Both the position numbers and the translations under genes were made by a program. Shown here piece by piece: positions 1 through 7,191 of a stretch of DNA of 23,421 nucleotides (position 1 is the stretch's first letter; every line of letters begins with the position of its first letter). The stretch is from JBKHDT01 sp049974825 (GTDB lineage: Bacteria > Pseudomonadota > Gammaproteobacteria > Halothiobacillales > Halothiobacillaceae). The notes beneath the pieces are model-generated. The model was not told the DNA's origin. It searched no databases and worked only from the letters and a program-made list of their open reading frames with translations. Location of the stretch: contig JBNGDJ010000031.1 in assembly GCA_049974825.1 (NCBI GenBank), forward strand, positions 1 through 23,421, written 5' to 3'.

Positions 1-54
1 TGGGGCATCCATGCCCCAATCGGGAATCTCTGCATTCGTGCAGAGATTCCCTAA
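1..54 (+). repeat. Two-hairpin palindromic repeat, copy A
   Basis: Hairpin 1 is GGGGCAT/ATGCCCC (2-17). A four-base AATC linker follows, then hairpin 2 (22-51) with perfect 13-base arms GGGAATCTCTGCA and TGCAGAGATTCCC around a TTCG loop, ending in CTAA. It lies just past the stop of the minus-strand Mth938-like gene. The window begins inside the element, so its left edge is unknown. No T-run follows on either strand, so it is not a typical intrinsic terminator. Six related copies occur elsewhere in the window. Confidence 0.85.
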
Positions 55-58
55 AGGA

Positions 59-439
59 TCAGTGGCGCATCTGGAGAATCAGGCCCAGGGCGACGCGTCG
101 CCCCTCGCTGGAGAGCACGGCATAGGTACGACAGGCCGCGCCGGTGTCCATGCACTCGATCCCCACACCGCGCTGGGCCAGCCGCGCCACCAGCCGGGCC
201 GAGGGAAACGTCTGCTGCTCGCCCGTACCCAGCAGGATTACCTCGGGCTCACCCTCAAGCAGCCATTCGAGCGCCGAATCGTCCAGATCCTCCATGCCGG
301 CAACTGGCCATCCGGTCCTGATCTGCTCAGGCGTCAGGACCAGGCTGCCTTCGTAGCGTTCGTTGTTGACGATTACATGCCCGGCCCCGTGGGCCCGAAT
401 AACGAAGCGGGCGGGATTGTCGTCCTGGTTCAGCCTCAT
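59..439 (-). CDS. Mth938-like (DUF498 family) domain protein
   Basis: A 126-residue protein matching the small single-domain Mth938/Xcc1710-like family over its whole length. Recognisable blocks are YEGSLVLTP near residues 29-37, PEVILLGTGEQQTFPS near 65-80 and the conserved segment MDTGAACRTY followed by EGRRVA near the C-terminus. Bacterial family members have no firmly assigned reaction; a related domain occurs in a mitochondrial complex I assembly factor (NDUFAF3), so no function is claimed. The ATG at 439 gives the normal family length, with a weak AGGA about 11 bases upstream. It is 131 bases downstream of the decarboxylase on the same strand and could be its last operon member or independent. 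Repeat copy A follows directly. Confidence 0.85.
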   Translation of the reverse strand: MRLNQDDNPARFVIRAHGAGHVIVNNERYEGSLVLTPEQIRTGWPVAGMEDLDDSALEWLLEGEPEVILLGTGEQQTFPSARLVARLAQRGVGIECMDTGAACRTYAVLSSEGRRVALGLILQMRH

Positions 440-570
440 GATTCACGTGTTCCTGCATGCTTGCTCGAGTCGCTTACCCTAGCACAGCCCCTGGCCGGAT
501 GACCGCCCGCCAAGACCCCGCAAAACGTGCCCGGTATCAGCAGGGATCGTCCCGATAGCCTGTCATTGGC

Positions 571-1830
571 TCATTCGACAAGGTGCTCGATCGCTGCCGG
601 ACGCGACAGAAAATCTTTTGGAGAGGCGCTGGCCGCGTAGGCGCCGGATTGCATCACCACGATCAGATCCCCGGGTCCGGTATCAGCCGGCAGTGGCTGG
701 TCGCGGCCGAGCACGTCCAGCGGGGTGCAGAGCGGACCGGCCAGATCGAACCGGCCGGTGAGCGGGTCATCCATCCGATCTGCGACCAGCAGCGGCCAGT
801 TGCGCCGGATGACCTGCCCGAGGTTGCCGGACAGGGCAAGGTGGTGATGCATGCCGCCGTCACAGAGCAAAAAATCTCGGCCCCGAGAATGCTTGGCATC
901 CACCACCCGGGTCACGTAGATCCCGGCCTCGCCGACAAGGTAGCGCCCCAGTTCGATGATGAACTCGGTTTCTGGAAATCGGCCCCGCCACTTGGCCAGC
1001 ATGGCCTTGAGCGCCGCACCCAGATTCTCGAGCGCCAGGGGCGGATCGCCCGGGGCGTAGGGGATGCCGAAGCCGCCACCGAGATTGACGATTTTCGGCA
1101 GCCAGCCGCGCGAGGTGCAGAGCTCGGCAATCAGCGAGAGGCTGCGTTCAAACCCTTCTGCGAGGACATCGGCGTCCCGGCATTGCGATCCGGCGTAGAG
1201 ATGAAAACCCTCCAGGGACAGTGCCTTGTGATCCAGTGCGTCGATCACTGCGCCGGCCTGCTCGGCATCAATGCCAAAGGGGTTGGCGCCGCCGCCCATC
1301 CGCATGCCGGACCCCTTGAGTTCAAAGGGCGGGTTCAGTCGCAGGGCAATCCTGCCCGTCAGTCCCGACTGGCGGGCCAGTCCGGCCATCCGGGCCGCTT
1401 CACCCGCAGACTCGACATTGACCAGGACCTGATGCGCCAATGCCCAGGCCAGCTCCGCGTCGGACTTGGCCGGGCCGGCAAGTGAGCAGCGGCGGGGGTC
1501 CACGCCCTGTTCGGCGAGTCGGGTCAGCTCTCCCAGCGAGGCGGTATCAAACCCGTCCACCCGGTGGCTCAGGTAAGCGAGCAGGGGCGGGTGCGGGTTG
1601 GCCTTCACGGCATAATGCAGGCGCAGATCATCCGGCAGCGCGGCGCGCAGGCGGTCGATGCCCGCATCGAGAATCGCGCAGTCATAGAGAAAGCAGGGTG
1701 TGCCCAGGGCTTCGGCCCAGTCGCGGACAAACCGGTCACCCATCCAGAGGCGGCCTTCACGAACTTTCAGTCGACTGCCCAGGGTGTCGAGTAGCAGACG
1801 GCCATTTTCCAGCCAGGCATCCACTTTCAT
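571..1830 (-). CDS. PLP-dependent decarboxylase, exosortase-A-associated type
   Basis: A fold-type III PLP decarboxylase (LysA/ornithine decarboxylase superfamily) of 419 residues. The PLP lysine lies in YAVKANP (about residues 73-79). A glycine-rich phosphate-binding segment, VNLGGGFGIPY, is mid-protein, and the conserved C-terminal cysteine is in GPLCTPLDVLG. Overall it resembles the decarboxylase that accompanies an acyl ligase in type-1 exosortase (PEP-CTERM) loci; family assignment is from recall. The substrate is unknown; an amino acid activated or carried by the neighbouring ligase system is plausible. The ATG at 1830 overlaps the ligase stop as ATGA, which suggests translational coupling. 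An in-frame ATG at 1839 would add three residues, but its GGA abuts the start codon, so 1830 is preferred. Confidence 0.85.
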   Translation of the reverse strand: MKVDAWLENGRLLLDTLGSRLKVREGRLWMGDRFVRDWAEALGTPCFLYDCAILDAGIDRLRAALPDDLRLHYAVKANPHPPLLAYLSHRVDGFDTASLGELTRLAEQGVDPRRCSLAGPAKSDAELAWALAHQVLVNVESAGEAARMAGLARQSGLTGRIALRLNPPFELKGSGMRMGGGANPFGIDAEQAGAVIDALDHKALSLEGFHLYAGSQCRDADVLAEGFERSLSLIAELCTSRGWLPKIVNLGGGFGIPYAPGDPPLALENLGAALKAMLAKWRGRFPETEFIIELGRYLVGEAGIYVTRVVDAKHSRGRDFLLCDGGMHHHLALSGNLGQVIRRNWPLLVADRMDDPLTGRFDLAGPLCTPLDVLGRDQPLPADTGPGDLIVVMQSGAYAASASPKDFLSRPAAIEHLVE

Positions 1831-3332
1831 GGGCAACATTCCGTATCGGTTTCCGGGAGCATGAGTGCCCTTCGATCGAGCTTGCCGTTGGGCGAGCGGG
1901 GCAGGGCGCCATGCCTTTCGATGCGTGTCGGAAGCATGTAGCGCGGCAGTGTTTCGCCCAGATGATGCATCAGCGCCTGCGAGTCGATGGTTTCCGGGGC
2001 GACGGCGAGGATAATGCGCTGGCCGAGCTGGGGATCGGCCTCTCCCCGGGCCAGCGCCTCCCTGACTGCAGGAAAAATGCTGGCTGCCGCCTCGATTTCC
2101 TCGGGGCTTACGCGGTATCCGGCCGTCTTGATCTGGGCATCGAAGCGTCCTTGAAAATACAGCCGCCCCTCGGTGTCGCTGCGCACCTGGTCACCCGAGT
2201 ACACCACCCGGCTCTGGTCCGGCTCCGGCCAGTCGGGCGGCGGCGGACGAAATCGGGCAGCGGTAGCCTCCGGCGCGTTCCAGTAGCCGGCGGCCACCAG
2301 CGCGCCTCCATGGACCAGCTCGCCGGATTCGCCGGGAGCACAGGGACTGCCGTCGGGTCGAAGCACCCGAACGGTTGCGCCGGGAATAGGCCTGCCGATC
2401 GAATCGGGGTGCTCGTCCACTTCCTCGGGGGGCAGCCAGGTCGATCGGAAAGCTTCGGTCAGTCCGTACATCAGTACCAAAGCCGTTTGCGGCAGGGCCT
2501 TGCGGATTGCTCGCACCGAATCCACCGGCAGGGCACCGCCGGAATTGGTGATCAGGCGCAGCGAGTCCGCATCGGTCAGCCAGCGCTGGCGCGCCAGGGG
2601 AATCAGCAGGCCGGGCACGCCCGCCAGCACGGTGATGGCGCGCTCGGCAATCGCCCGCTTCAGATCACCGGGCAACAGGTAGTCGAGCAGGTGGACCGAG
2701 GCACCGGCGTGCAGCGCCGTGGTCAGTTGCGAAAATCCGTAATCGAACGACAGGGGCAGCACGGCCAGAAGCCGGTCATCGGCGCGCAGCCCGAGATAGT
2801 CCACCACGCTGGCAGCCCCGGCCGCGAGGTTGGCATGGGTGATCATCACGCCCTTGGGTTGCCCCGTACTGCCGGAGGTGTAGAACAAGGCGGCCAGCGT
2901 TTCGGGTGGCAGGGACGGCAGGGGACCGGCGTCTGCGCCGATTGCATCGGGCGGATGGACCGGCATCCCTTCCGGGAGGTGATCGCCCAGCCGACCGGCG
3001 CGTTGGATGTCCGTGATCAGGCATCGGGCGCTTGAATCGCGCAGAATGTGCCCGACCTGCGCCGGACGCAGAAGCGGGTTGATTGGCACCGCCACTCGAC
3101 CGGCCGCCAGAATGCCCAGGAGCACGACCACTTGGTCACAGGATTTCGGACCCCATACCGCGACCCGGTCACCGGGCGCCGTATGCCCTGCCTGAAACCA
3201 GGTGGCGGCAGAGCGCACCCGCGCAAGCAGGGTGGCGTAATCCAGAGCGTTCTGGCTGCAGGAGAGGGCGGGGGCACTCGGGCGGGTTTGTGCTCCCTGG
3301 CGCAGGGATTCGATCAGGCAGGATGAAGGCAT
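1827..3332 (-). CDS. AMP-forming acyl-CoA/amino-acid ligase, exosortase-A-associated type
   Basis: A 501-residue adenylate-forming enzyme with every core motif: P-loop YTSGSTGQPKG (151-161), YGLTE (289-293), YSGD (378-381), GRFDAQIKTAGYRVSPEEIE (395-414) and the catalytic C-terminal lysine in PNGKLDRR (K484). It should activate a carboxylic acid with ATP and pass it to a thiol. The pairing with a PLP decarboxylase is the signature of the ligase/decarboxylase couple of type-1 exosortase systems. The reading frame stays open far upstream, antisense to aroC and the MFS gene, but family homology begins at about the ATG at 3332 (residues reading MPSSCLIESL). An in-frame ATG at 3371 is possible. 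Neither has a strong ribosome site. No carrier protein or exosortase gene is in the window. Confidence 0.87.
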   Translation of the reverse strand: MPSSCLIESLRQGAQTRPSAPALSCSQNALDYATLLARVRSAATWFQAGHTAPGDRVAVWGPKSCDQVVVLLGILAAGRVAVPINPLLRPAQVGHILRDSSARCLITDIQRAGRLGDHLPEGMPVHPPDAIGADAGPLPSLPPETLAALFYTSGSTGQPKGVMITHANLAAGAASVVDYLGLRADDRLLAVLPLSFDYGFSQLTTALHAGASVHLLDYLLPGDLKRAIAERAITVLAGVPGLLIPLARQRWLTDADSLRLITNSGGALPVDSVRAIRKALPQTALVLMYGLTEAFRSTWLPPEEVDEHPDSIGRPIPGATVRVLRPDGSPCAPGESGELVHGGALVAAGYWNAPEATAARFRPPPPDWPEPDQSRVVYSGDQVRSDTEGRLYFQGRFDAQIKTAGYRVSPEEIEAAASIFPAVREALARGEADPQLGQRIILAVAPETIDSQALMHHLGETLPRYMLPTRIERHGALPRSPNGKLDRRALMLPETDTECCP

Positions 3333-3353
3333 CCGGGCATTCGCGGTCGACCT

Positions 3354-3362
3354 TGATATAAT
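3354..3362 (+). promoter_or_regulatory. Extended -10 promoter for aroC
   Basis: TGA-TATAAT is a perfect extended -10 (TG at 3354-3355, TATAAT at 3357-3362) pointing towards aroC. No good -35 is visible at 17 bases, which is acceptable for an extended -10. Transcription would begin near 3369 and leave a leader of about 175 nt before the aroC ATG. Confidence 0.55.
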
Positions 3363-3391
3363 GTCGCGCATTCTATCACGCGCCCCGGCGC

Positions 3392-3410
3392 GCTGCCGGC
3401 CTACGGCAGC
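3392..3410 (+). other. Hairpin in the aroC leader
   Basis: Perfect 7-bp stem GCTGCCG/CGGCAGC with a five-base GCCTA loop, immediately followed by CTTTCGG. It lies between the predicted aroC promoter and repeat copy B. There is no real T-run, so it is not a convincing terminator. It may only be structured GC-rich leader. Confidence 0.4.
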
Positions 3411-3434
3411 CTTTCGGCGGGGCCGGGGGCCGGC

Positions 3435-3488
3435 GGGGCATCCATGCCCCAATCGGGAATCTGAAGCATTCGTGCAGAGATTCCCTAA
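3435..3488 (+). repeat. Two-hairpin palindromic repeat, copy B
   Basis: Hairpin 1 (3435-3450) and the AATC linker are identical to copy A. Hairpin 2 (3455-3485) has left arm GGGAATCTGAAGCA instead of GGGAATCTCTGCA, so the stem carries an internal bulge; the right arm TGCAGAGATTCCC is unchanged. It ends CTAAA like copy A. The bulged arm is shared exactly with copy G at the other end of the window, so this is a fixed subtype and not a random error. It sits in the aroC leader. Confidence 0.88.
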
Positions 3489-3542
3489 AAGATAAAGCGC
3501 TGGCCCCATGCCACACCTGCTTGGAATCACCTGGAAACCATC

Positions 3543-4640
3543 ATGTCCGGCAATACCTTCGGCAAGCTGTTCACTGTCACCACCTTTGGCGAGAGCCACG
3601 GCCCCGCGCTGGGCGCGATCGTCGATGGCTGCCCCCCGGGGCTGGCGCTGGAGGAGGCGGACTTGCAGCGTGATCTCGACCGGCGTCGTCCGGGTACTTC
3701 CCGCCATACCACGCAACGCCGGGAGCCGGACCAGGTGCGTATCCTCTCGGGATTGTTCGAGGGACAGACTACCGGCACGCCCATCGGCCTGCTGATCGAG
3801 AACGTGGACCAGCGCAGCAAGGACTACGGCAAGATTGCCGAGCAGTTCCGGCCGGGCCATGCCGACTACACCTACCAGCAGAAGTACGGTATTCGCGATT
3901 ATCGGGGGGGTGGTCGCTCGTCCGCCCGCGAGACCGCCATGCGCGTGGCGGCCGGCGGCATCGCAAAAAAGTGGCTGGCCCTGCAGGGCATCGAGATCCG
4001 CGGCTATCTCTCGCAGCTCGGGCCGATTCGGCCGGAACGGATCGACCTGGATACGGTCGACGACAATCCGTTCTTCTGCCCTGACCCGGACAAGGTGCCG
4101 GAGTTGGAAGAATTCATGGATGCGCTGCGCAAGTCGGGCGATTCCATCGGCGCGAAGATCACCGTGGTGGCCCGTCACGTGCCGCCGGGTCTGGGGCAGC
4201 CGGTGTTCGACCGGATTGATGCGGCGCTGGCCCACGCGATGATGGGAATCAACGCGGTCAAGGGCGTGGAACTCGGCGATGGGTTTGGCTGTATCGAAGC
4301 TCGCGGGACCGAGTTCCGCGACGAGATCACGCCCGAGGGCTTTCTGTCGAACCACGCCGGCGGCGTCCTGGGCGGACTGACCACCGGGCAGGACCTGGTC
4401 GTGCATTTGGCGCTCAAGCCCACGTCGTCGATTCGGTTGCCCGGGCGCAGCGTGGATCTTCGGGGCGAGCCCTGCGAGGTGATCACCACCGGCCGGCACG
4501 ATCCCTGCGTGGGGATTCGGGCGACGCCGATTGCCGAGGCCATGATGGCCTTGGTCCTGATCGATCACCTGATGATGCACCGTGGACAGTGTGGGGCGGT
4601 CCGAAGTGAGACGCCGGTCATACCGGCCGGTTCGGGCTGA
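3543..4640 (+). CDS. aroC: Chorismate synthase
   Basis: A 365-residue protein of normal bacterial length and clear AroC sequence. It makes chorismate from 5-enolpyruvylshikimate-3-phosphate, with reduced FMN as cofactor, as the last shikimate-pathway step in the cytoplasm. Signatures visible are FGESHGPALG (15-24), the RRPG block near 48-51, RGGGRSSARETAMRVAAGG (121-139) and the late RHDPCVGIRATPIAEAM segment. The ATG at 3543 gives the family N-terminus MSGNTFG; the ribosome site is weak (GGAA about 9 bases upstream). It is first in a plus-strand run that continues into the MFS gene 69 bases downstream. Its leader holds a hairpin and repeat copy B. Confidence 0.98.
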   Translation: MSGNTFGKLFTVTTFGESHGPALGAIVDGCPPGLALEEADLQRDLDRRRPGTSRHTTQRREPDQVRILSGLFEGQTTGTPIGLLIENVDQRSKDYGKIAEQFRPGHADYTYQQKYGIRDYRGGGRSSARETAMRVAAGGIAKKWLALQGIEIRGYLSQLGPIRPERIDLDTVDDNPFFCPDPDKVPELEEFMDALRKSGDSIGAKITVVARHVPPGLGQPVFDRIDAALAHAMMGINAVKGVELGDGFGCIEARGTEFRDEITPEGFLSNHAGGVLGGLTTGQDLVVHLALKPTSSIRLPGRSVDLRGEPCEVITTGRHDPCVGIRATPIAEAMMALVLIDHLMMHRGQCGAVRSETPVIPAGSG

Positions 4641-4709
4641 CGCGGTGATCCGTCCTCCGGTTTGCCTCCTCGATCCGGGCCGGGCCTTCCAAGAGGGTTC
4701 GGCGCGCCG

Positions 4710-5912
4710 ATGAGATCGTCCTTGCTCGGTATCCCCTCCGGGCGGATTGGGGGCGTCTACTTCGCCTACTTTGCCGCACTGGGGGTGTTGCTTCCGTTCT
4801 GGAGCCCCTACCTGGCCGAGCGCGGATTTTCGGCCGAGCAGATCGGTGCCCTGATGGCGGTTCTGATGGGCACCAAACTCTTCGGGCCGCCGCTGATGGG
4901 CTGGCTGGCCGACCACAGCGGCCACTCCATGCGCTGGGTTCAGGGGGCAGGTGCCCTCGCCGCCGGGCTGTTCGCATTGGTCTGGGGCGTGGATGATTTT
5001 CCGGGGATGGCGGCCGTGATGCTGGTCTTCGGGATTGCCTGGAACGGGATGCTGCCCCAGCTGGATGTGGTCACGCTCAATCACCTGGGCACCCGATCGC
5101 AACTTTACGCGCCCCTGCGGGCCTGGGGGTCCATCGGCTTTATCGTGGCGGCCCTGGCGATCGGTCCTGCGGTGGAGTCCTTTGGTCTGGGTGTGGTGCC
5201 GCTGCTGATCTGGGCCGCCCTGGCGATTCTGTGGGTCATGACCCTCACGCTGCCGGATGCACCGGTCGCTCCGCAGCAGGCCGCCGCGCCCGGATTCTGG
5301 CAGGTGTTCCGGCAGCCGGTGGTGCCGCTGTTTTTGCTGGCGAGCTTTCTGATCAACGCTTCGCACGGCACCTACTACGCTTTTTACAGTATCCACCTGG
5401 CCGAGCACGGTTATGCCGACTGGCTGATCGGACTGCTCTGGGCGCTGGGCGTAGCCGCCGAGGTGGTGTTGTTCCTGGCCATGCCGGTGCTGCTGCGCCG
5501 CTTTGGTGCCTGGCTGTTGTTCCTGGCTGCCGCGGGGCTGACCGGGCTGCGTTTTCTGGTGATTGGTTTTTTGCCGGAACAGACCGCTGTGATTGTGCTG
5601 GCCCAGCTGCTGCACGCGGCCAGCTTCGGGCTGACCCACGCCATTGCGATCGCCTTCGTGCACCGGTACTTTGTCGGCAGGAACCAGAGTCGCGGCCAGG
5701 CCTTGCTGTCTAGCCTCGCTTACGGTGGCGGGGGCGCGCTGGGGCTGTACGCGGCGGGTTATCTCTGGGCGCACTTGGGTGCCGAGCTGTCCTTCAGCAT
5801 CATGGCGGTGCTGGGCATGCTGGCCGGGGCGCTGCTGATCGGACAACGCCGGGCGCTGGCGGGCGTCGGCGAGTCGTCGGGAGCGGGAGAGGGAAATGGC
5901 ACACAGCGCTGA
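4710..5912 (+). CDS. MFS transporter (HcaT/phenylpropionate-permease-like)
   Basis: A 400-residue polytopic membrane protein with about twelve hydrophobic segments. It starts GGVYFAYFAALGVLLPFWSPYL and has the loop signature GWLADHSGHSMRW near residues 69-81 after the second helix. This pattern fits the MFS_1-like/HcaT (3-phenylpropionate permease) branch of the major facilitator superfamily. The substrate cannot be read from sequence. A transporter of this kind next to aroC is, from recall, also found in pseudomonads. The ATG at 4710 is preferred, with AAGAGGGT about 11 bases upstream; an in-frame TTG at 4662 would add 16 unlike residues. The end overlaps the methyltransferase start by 17 bases. 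Confidence 0.85.
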   Translation: MRSSLLGIPSGRIGGVYFAYFAALGVLLPFWSPYLAERGFSAEQIGALMAVLMGTKLFGPPLMGWLADHSGHSMRWVQGAGALAAGLFALVWGVDDFPGMAAVMLVFGIAWNGMLPQLDVVTLNHLGTRSQLYAPLRAWGSIGFIVAALAIGPAVESFGLGVVPLLIWAALAILWVMTLTLPDAPVAPQQAAAPGFWQVFRQPVVPLFLLASFLINASHGTYYAFYSIHLAEHGYADWLIGLLWALGVAAEVVLFLAMPVLLRRFGAWLLFLAAAGLTGLRFLVIGFLPEQTAVIVLAQLLHAASFGLTHAIAIAFVHRYFVGRNQSRGQALLSSLAYGGGGALGLYAAGYLWAHLGAELSFSIMAVLGMLAGALLIGQRRALAGVGESSGAGEGNGTQR

Positions 5913-6684
5913 AGGGCCGTCTGGCCAGAGCCTGGCTGAGTGGTACGACGCGCCGGTAGGCCGGCTGGTGGGCGAGGAAATCCGCAGCCGGTACCGCGCG
6001 CACACCGCCGAGGCCTTCGGGTATCATGCCCTGGTGCTGGGGGCGGCCGGTGCGCCGATGGCGCTCGACGAGGCCGTGCGCATCGGCCACTGTGTGGTGG
6101 CGGATCGGCAGGAGGGCATGGCGGTCCGGCTGCGGCCGGACGCGCTGCCCTTCGAGGCCGAGTCGCTGGATCTGGTGACCTTGGCCCATGCCCTTGAAGG
6201 TGAGGAGCCGCCGATTGCCATCTTAAGGGAGGTCGACCGCTGCCTGCGTCCCGAGGGCAAGCTGGTAGTCATCGGATTCAATCCCATCAGCCTGTTCAGT
6301 CTGGCGCGGGTAGTCAGGCGTCCCTGCAACCGGGCGCTGCGTGCCGGGCACCGCAACGCGCCCTGGCGTATCGTCGAGTGGCTGCACGTGCTTGGTTATG
6401 AGATCGAGGCAGTGGAGCGCCTGGCCGCAGCGCCACCGGTCTGCCGTCCCGGAACCTGGCGGCGCCTGGCCGGAATGCGGCGCTTCGTCAACCGCTTTCT
6501 GCCGCTGCTTGGCGGCGTCTACCTGATCACCGCCACCCGCCGGGTAAGCAATGCCCATATTGTCCGCCCCGCCTTTCGGTGGCGGGATCTTCTGCCCCGG
6601 GGTGTTCCCGTGGGCACCCAATCCGGCGCGAGAAGAGGCCAGCATGACCGAATCGTCCCCACAAACCGTTCACGCCTGGACTGA
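5896..6684 (+). CDS. YafS-like class I SAM-dependent methyltransferase
   Basis: 262 residues. The second half of a Rossmann methyltransferase is clear: DLVTLAHALEGEEPP, then LREVDRCLRPEGKLVVIGFNP (about 109-129), typical of the YafS family that precedes rnhA-dnaQ in enterics and pseudomonads. The usual SAM-binding loop is unusual: the expected D-x-G-x-G-x-G reads LVLGAAGAP (about 46-54). The substrate is unknown. GGGAG six bases before the ATG at 5896 supports the start, which lies inside the end of the MFS gene. Recognisable family sequence ends near VYLITATRR (about residue 217); the remaining tail is Arg/Pro-rich and overlaps the rnhA start by 41 bases in another frame. Confidence 0.82.
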   Translation: MAHSAEGPSGQSLAEWYDAPVGRLVGEEIRSRYRAHTAEAFGYHALVLGAAGAPMALDEAVRIGHCVVADRQEGMAVRLRPDALPFEAESLDLVTLAHALEGEEPPIAILREVDRCLRPEGKLVVIGFNPISLFSLARVVRRPCNRALRAGHRNAPWRIVEWLHVLGYEIEAVERLAAAPPVCRPGTWRRLAGMRRFVNRFLPLLGGVYLITATRRVSNAHIVRPAFRWRDLLPRGVPVGTQSGARRGQHDRIVPTNRSRLD

Positions 6685-7117
6685 TGGCGCCTGCCGGGGC
6701 AATCCCGGTCCGGGTGGCTGGGGCGTGGTTCTGCGCTATGGTGAACATGAAAAGACCCTGCACGGGGGGGAGCCTGCGACTACCAACAATCGCATGGAGC
6801 TGATGGCCGCGATTCGGGCGCTGGAGACCCTGTCGCGCCCCTGTCGCGTCGAGCTGACCACTGATTCGCAGTACGTGCGCAAGGGAATCACCGAGTGGAT
6901 TCACAATTGGCGCCGCAAGGGCTGGCGCACGGCGGGCGGGAAGCCGGTCAAGAACGCCGAGCTCTGGCAGCGCCTGGACGAGGCCGCGGGCCGCCACGAG
7001 GTGCGCTGGCACTGGGTTCGGGGCCATGCGGGGCACCCGGAGAACGAGCTGGCTGACCAGCTTGCCAACCGCGGCATTGACGAGATGCGCGGTGGCGGCG
7101 CGCACCCGGGCAATTGA
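6644..7117 (+). CDS. rnhA: Ribonuclease HI
   Basis: 157 residues. It degrades the RNA strand of RNA/DNA hybrids (R-loops, primer remnants). All catalytic residues are present: D14 in WTDGACRGNPGPGGWG, E52 in NNRMEL, D74 in TTDSQYV, H128 in WVRGHAGHPEN and D138. The basic handle IHNWRRKGWRT (86-96) is also present. The frame stays open upstream, but the ATG at 6644 has AGAAGAGG 6-13 bases before it and matches the family start. It lies within the end of the methyltransferase gene and is followed after 74 bases by dnaQ, as in other gammaproteobacteria, though here both run on one strand. Confidence 0.97.
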   Translation: MTESSPQTVHAWTDGACRGNPGPGGWGVVLRYGEHEKTLHGGEPATTNNRMELMAAIRALETLSRPCRVELTTDSQYVRKGITEWIHNWRRKGWRTAGGKPVKNAELWQRLDEAAGRHEVRWHWVRGHAGHPENELADQLANRGIDEMRGGGAHPGN

Positions 7118-7128
7118 GGTCGGCCGGG

Positions 7129-7172
7129 CATTGTGCACAAAGGCGCGGACCCATTTGTGCAGACCTTCCTGA
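7129..7172 (+). repeat. Degenerate palindromic repeat, copy C
   Basis: The right half, CATTTGTGCAGACCTTCC followed by TGA, matches the right arm of copy D almost exactly with one C missing. The left arm has decayed to GGCGCGGACC, and hairpin 1 is replaced by a perfect 10-base palindrome TTGTGCACAA (7131-7140). It occupies most of the 74-base rnhA-dnaQ gap. I read it as an eroded member of the class with CCTT right arms. Confidence 0.6.
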
Positions 7173-7191
7173 AACGACCGGGAGCGAATGA

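Noticed and set aside
1..54. Repeat copies as a CRISPR array
   Set aside because: Copies are kilobases apart, in both orientations and without regular spacers; no cas genes are present.
1440..3035. 531-codon plus-strand open frame opposite the ligase and decarboxylase
   Set aside because: The minus-strand enzymes carry all catalytic motifs; the plus-strand product is Arg/Gly/Gln-rich without motifs.
3455..3485. Repeat hairpins as rho-independent terminators
   Set aside because: No T-run follows on either strand. Copies also lie inside operons and in the aroC leader, where termination would be harmful.
3333..6005. Minus-strand open frame continuing the ligase frame for 2.7 kb
   Set aside because: It is antisense to clear aroC and MFS genes, is Pro/Gln/His/Arg-rich and has no family resemblance. 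It is a by-product of high-GC third positions.
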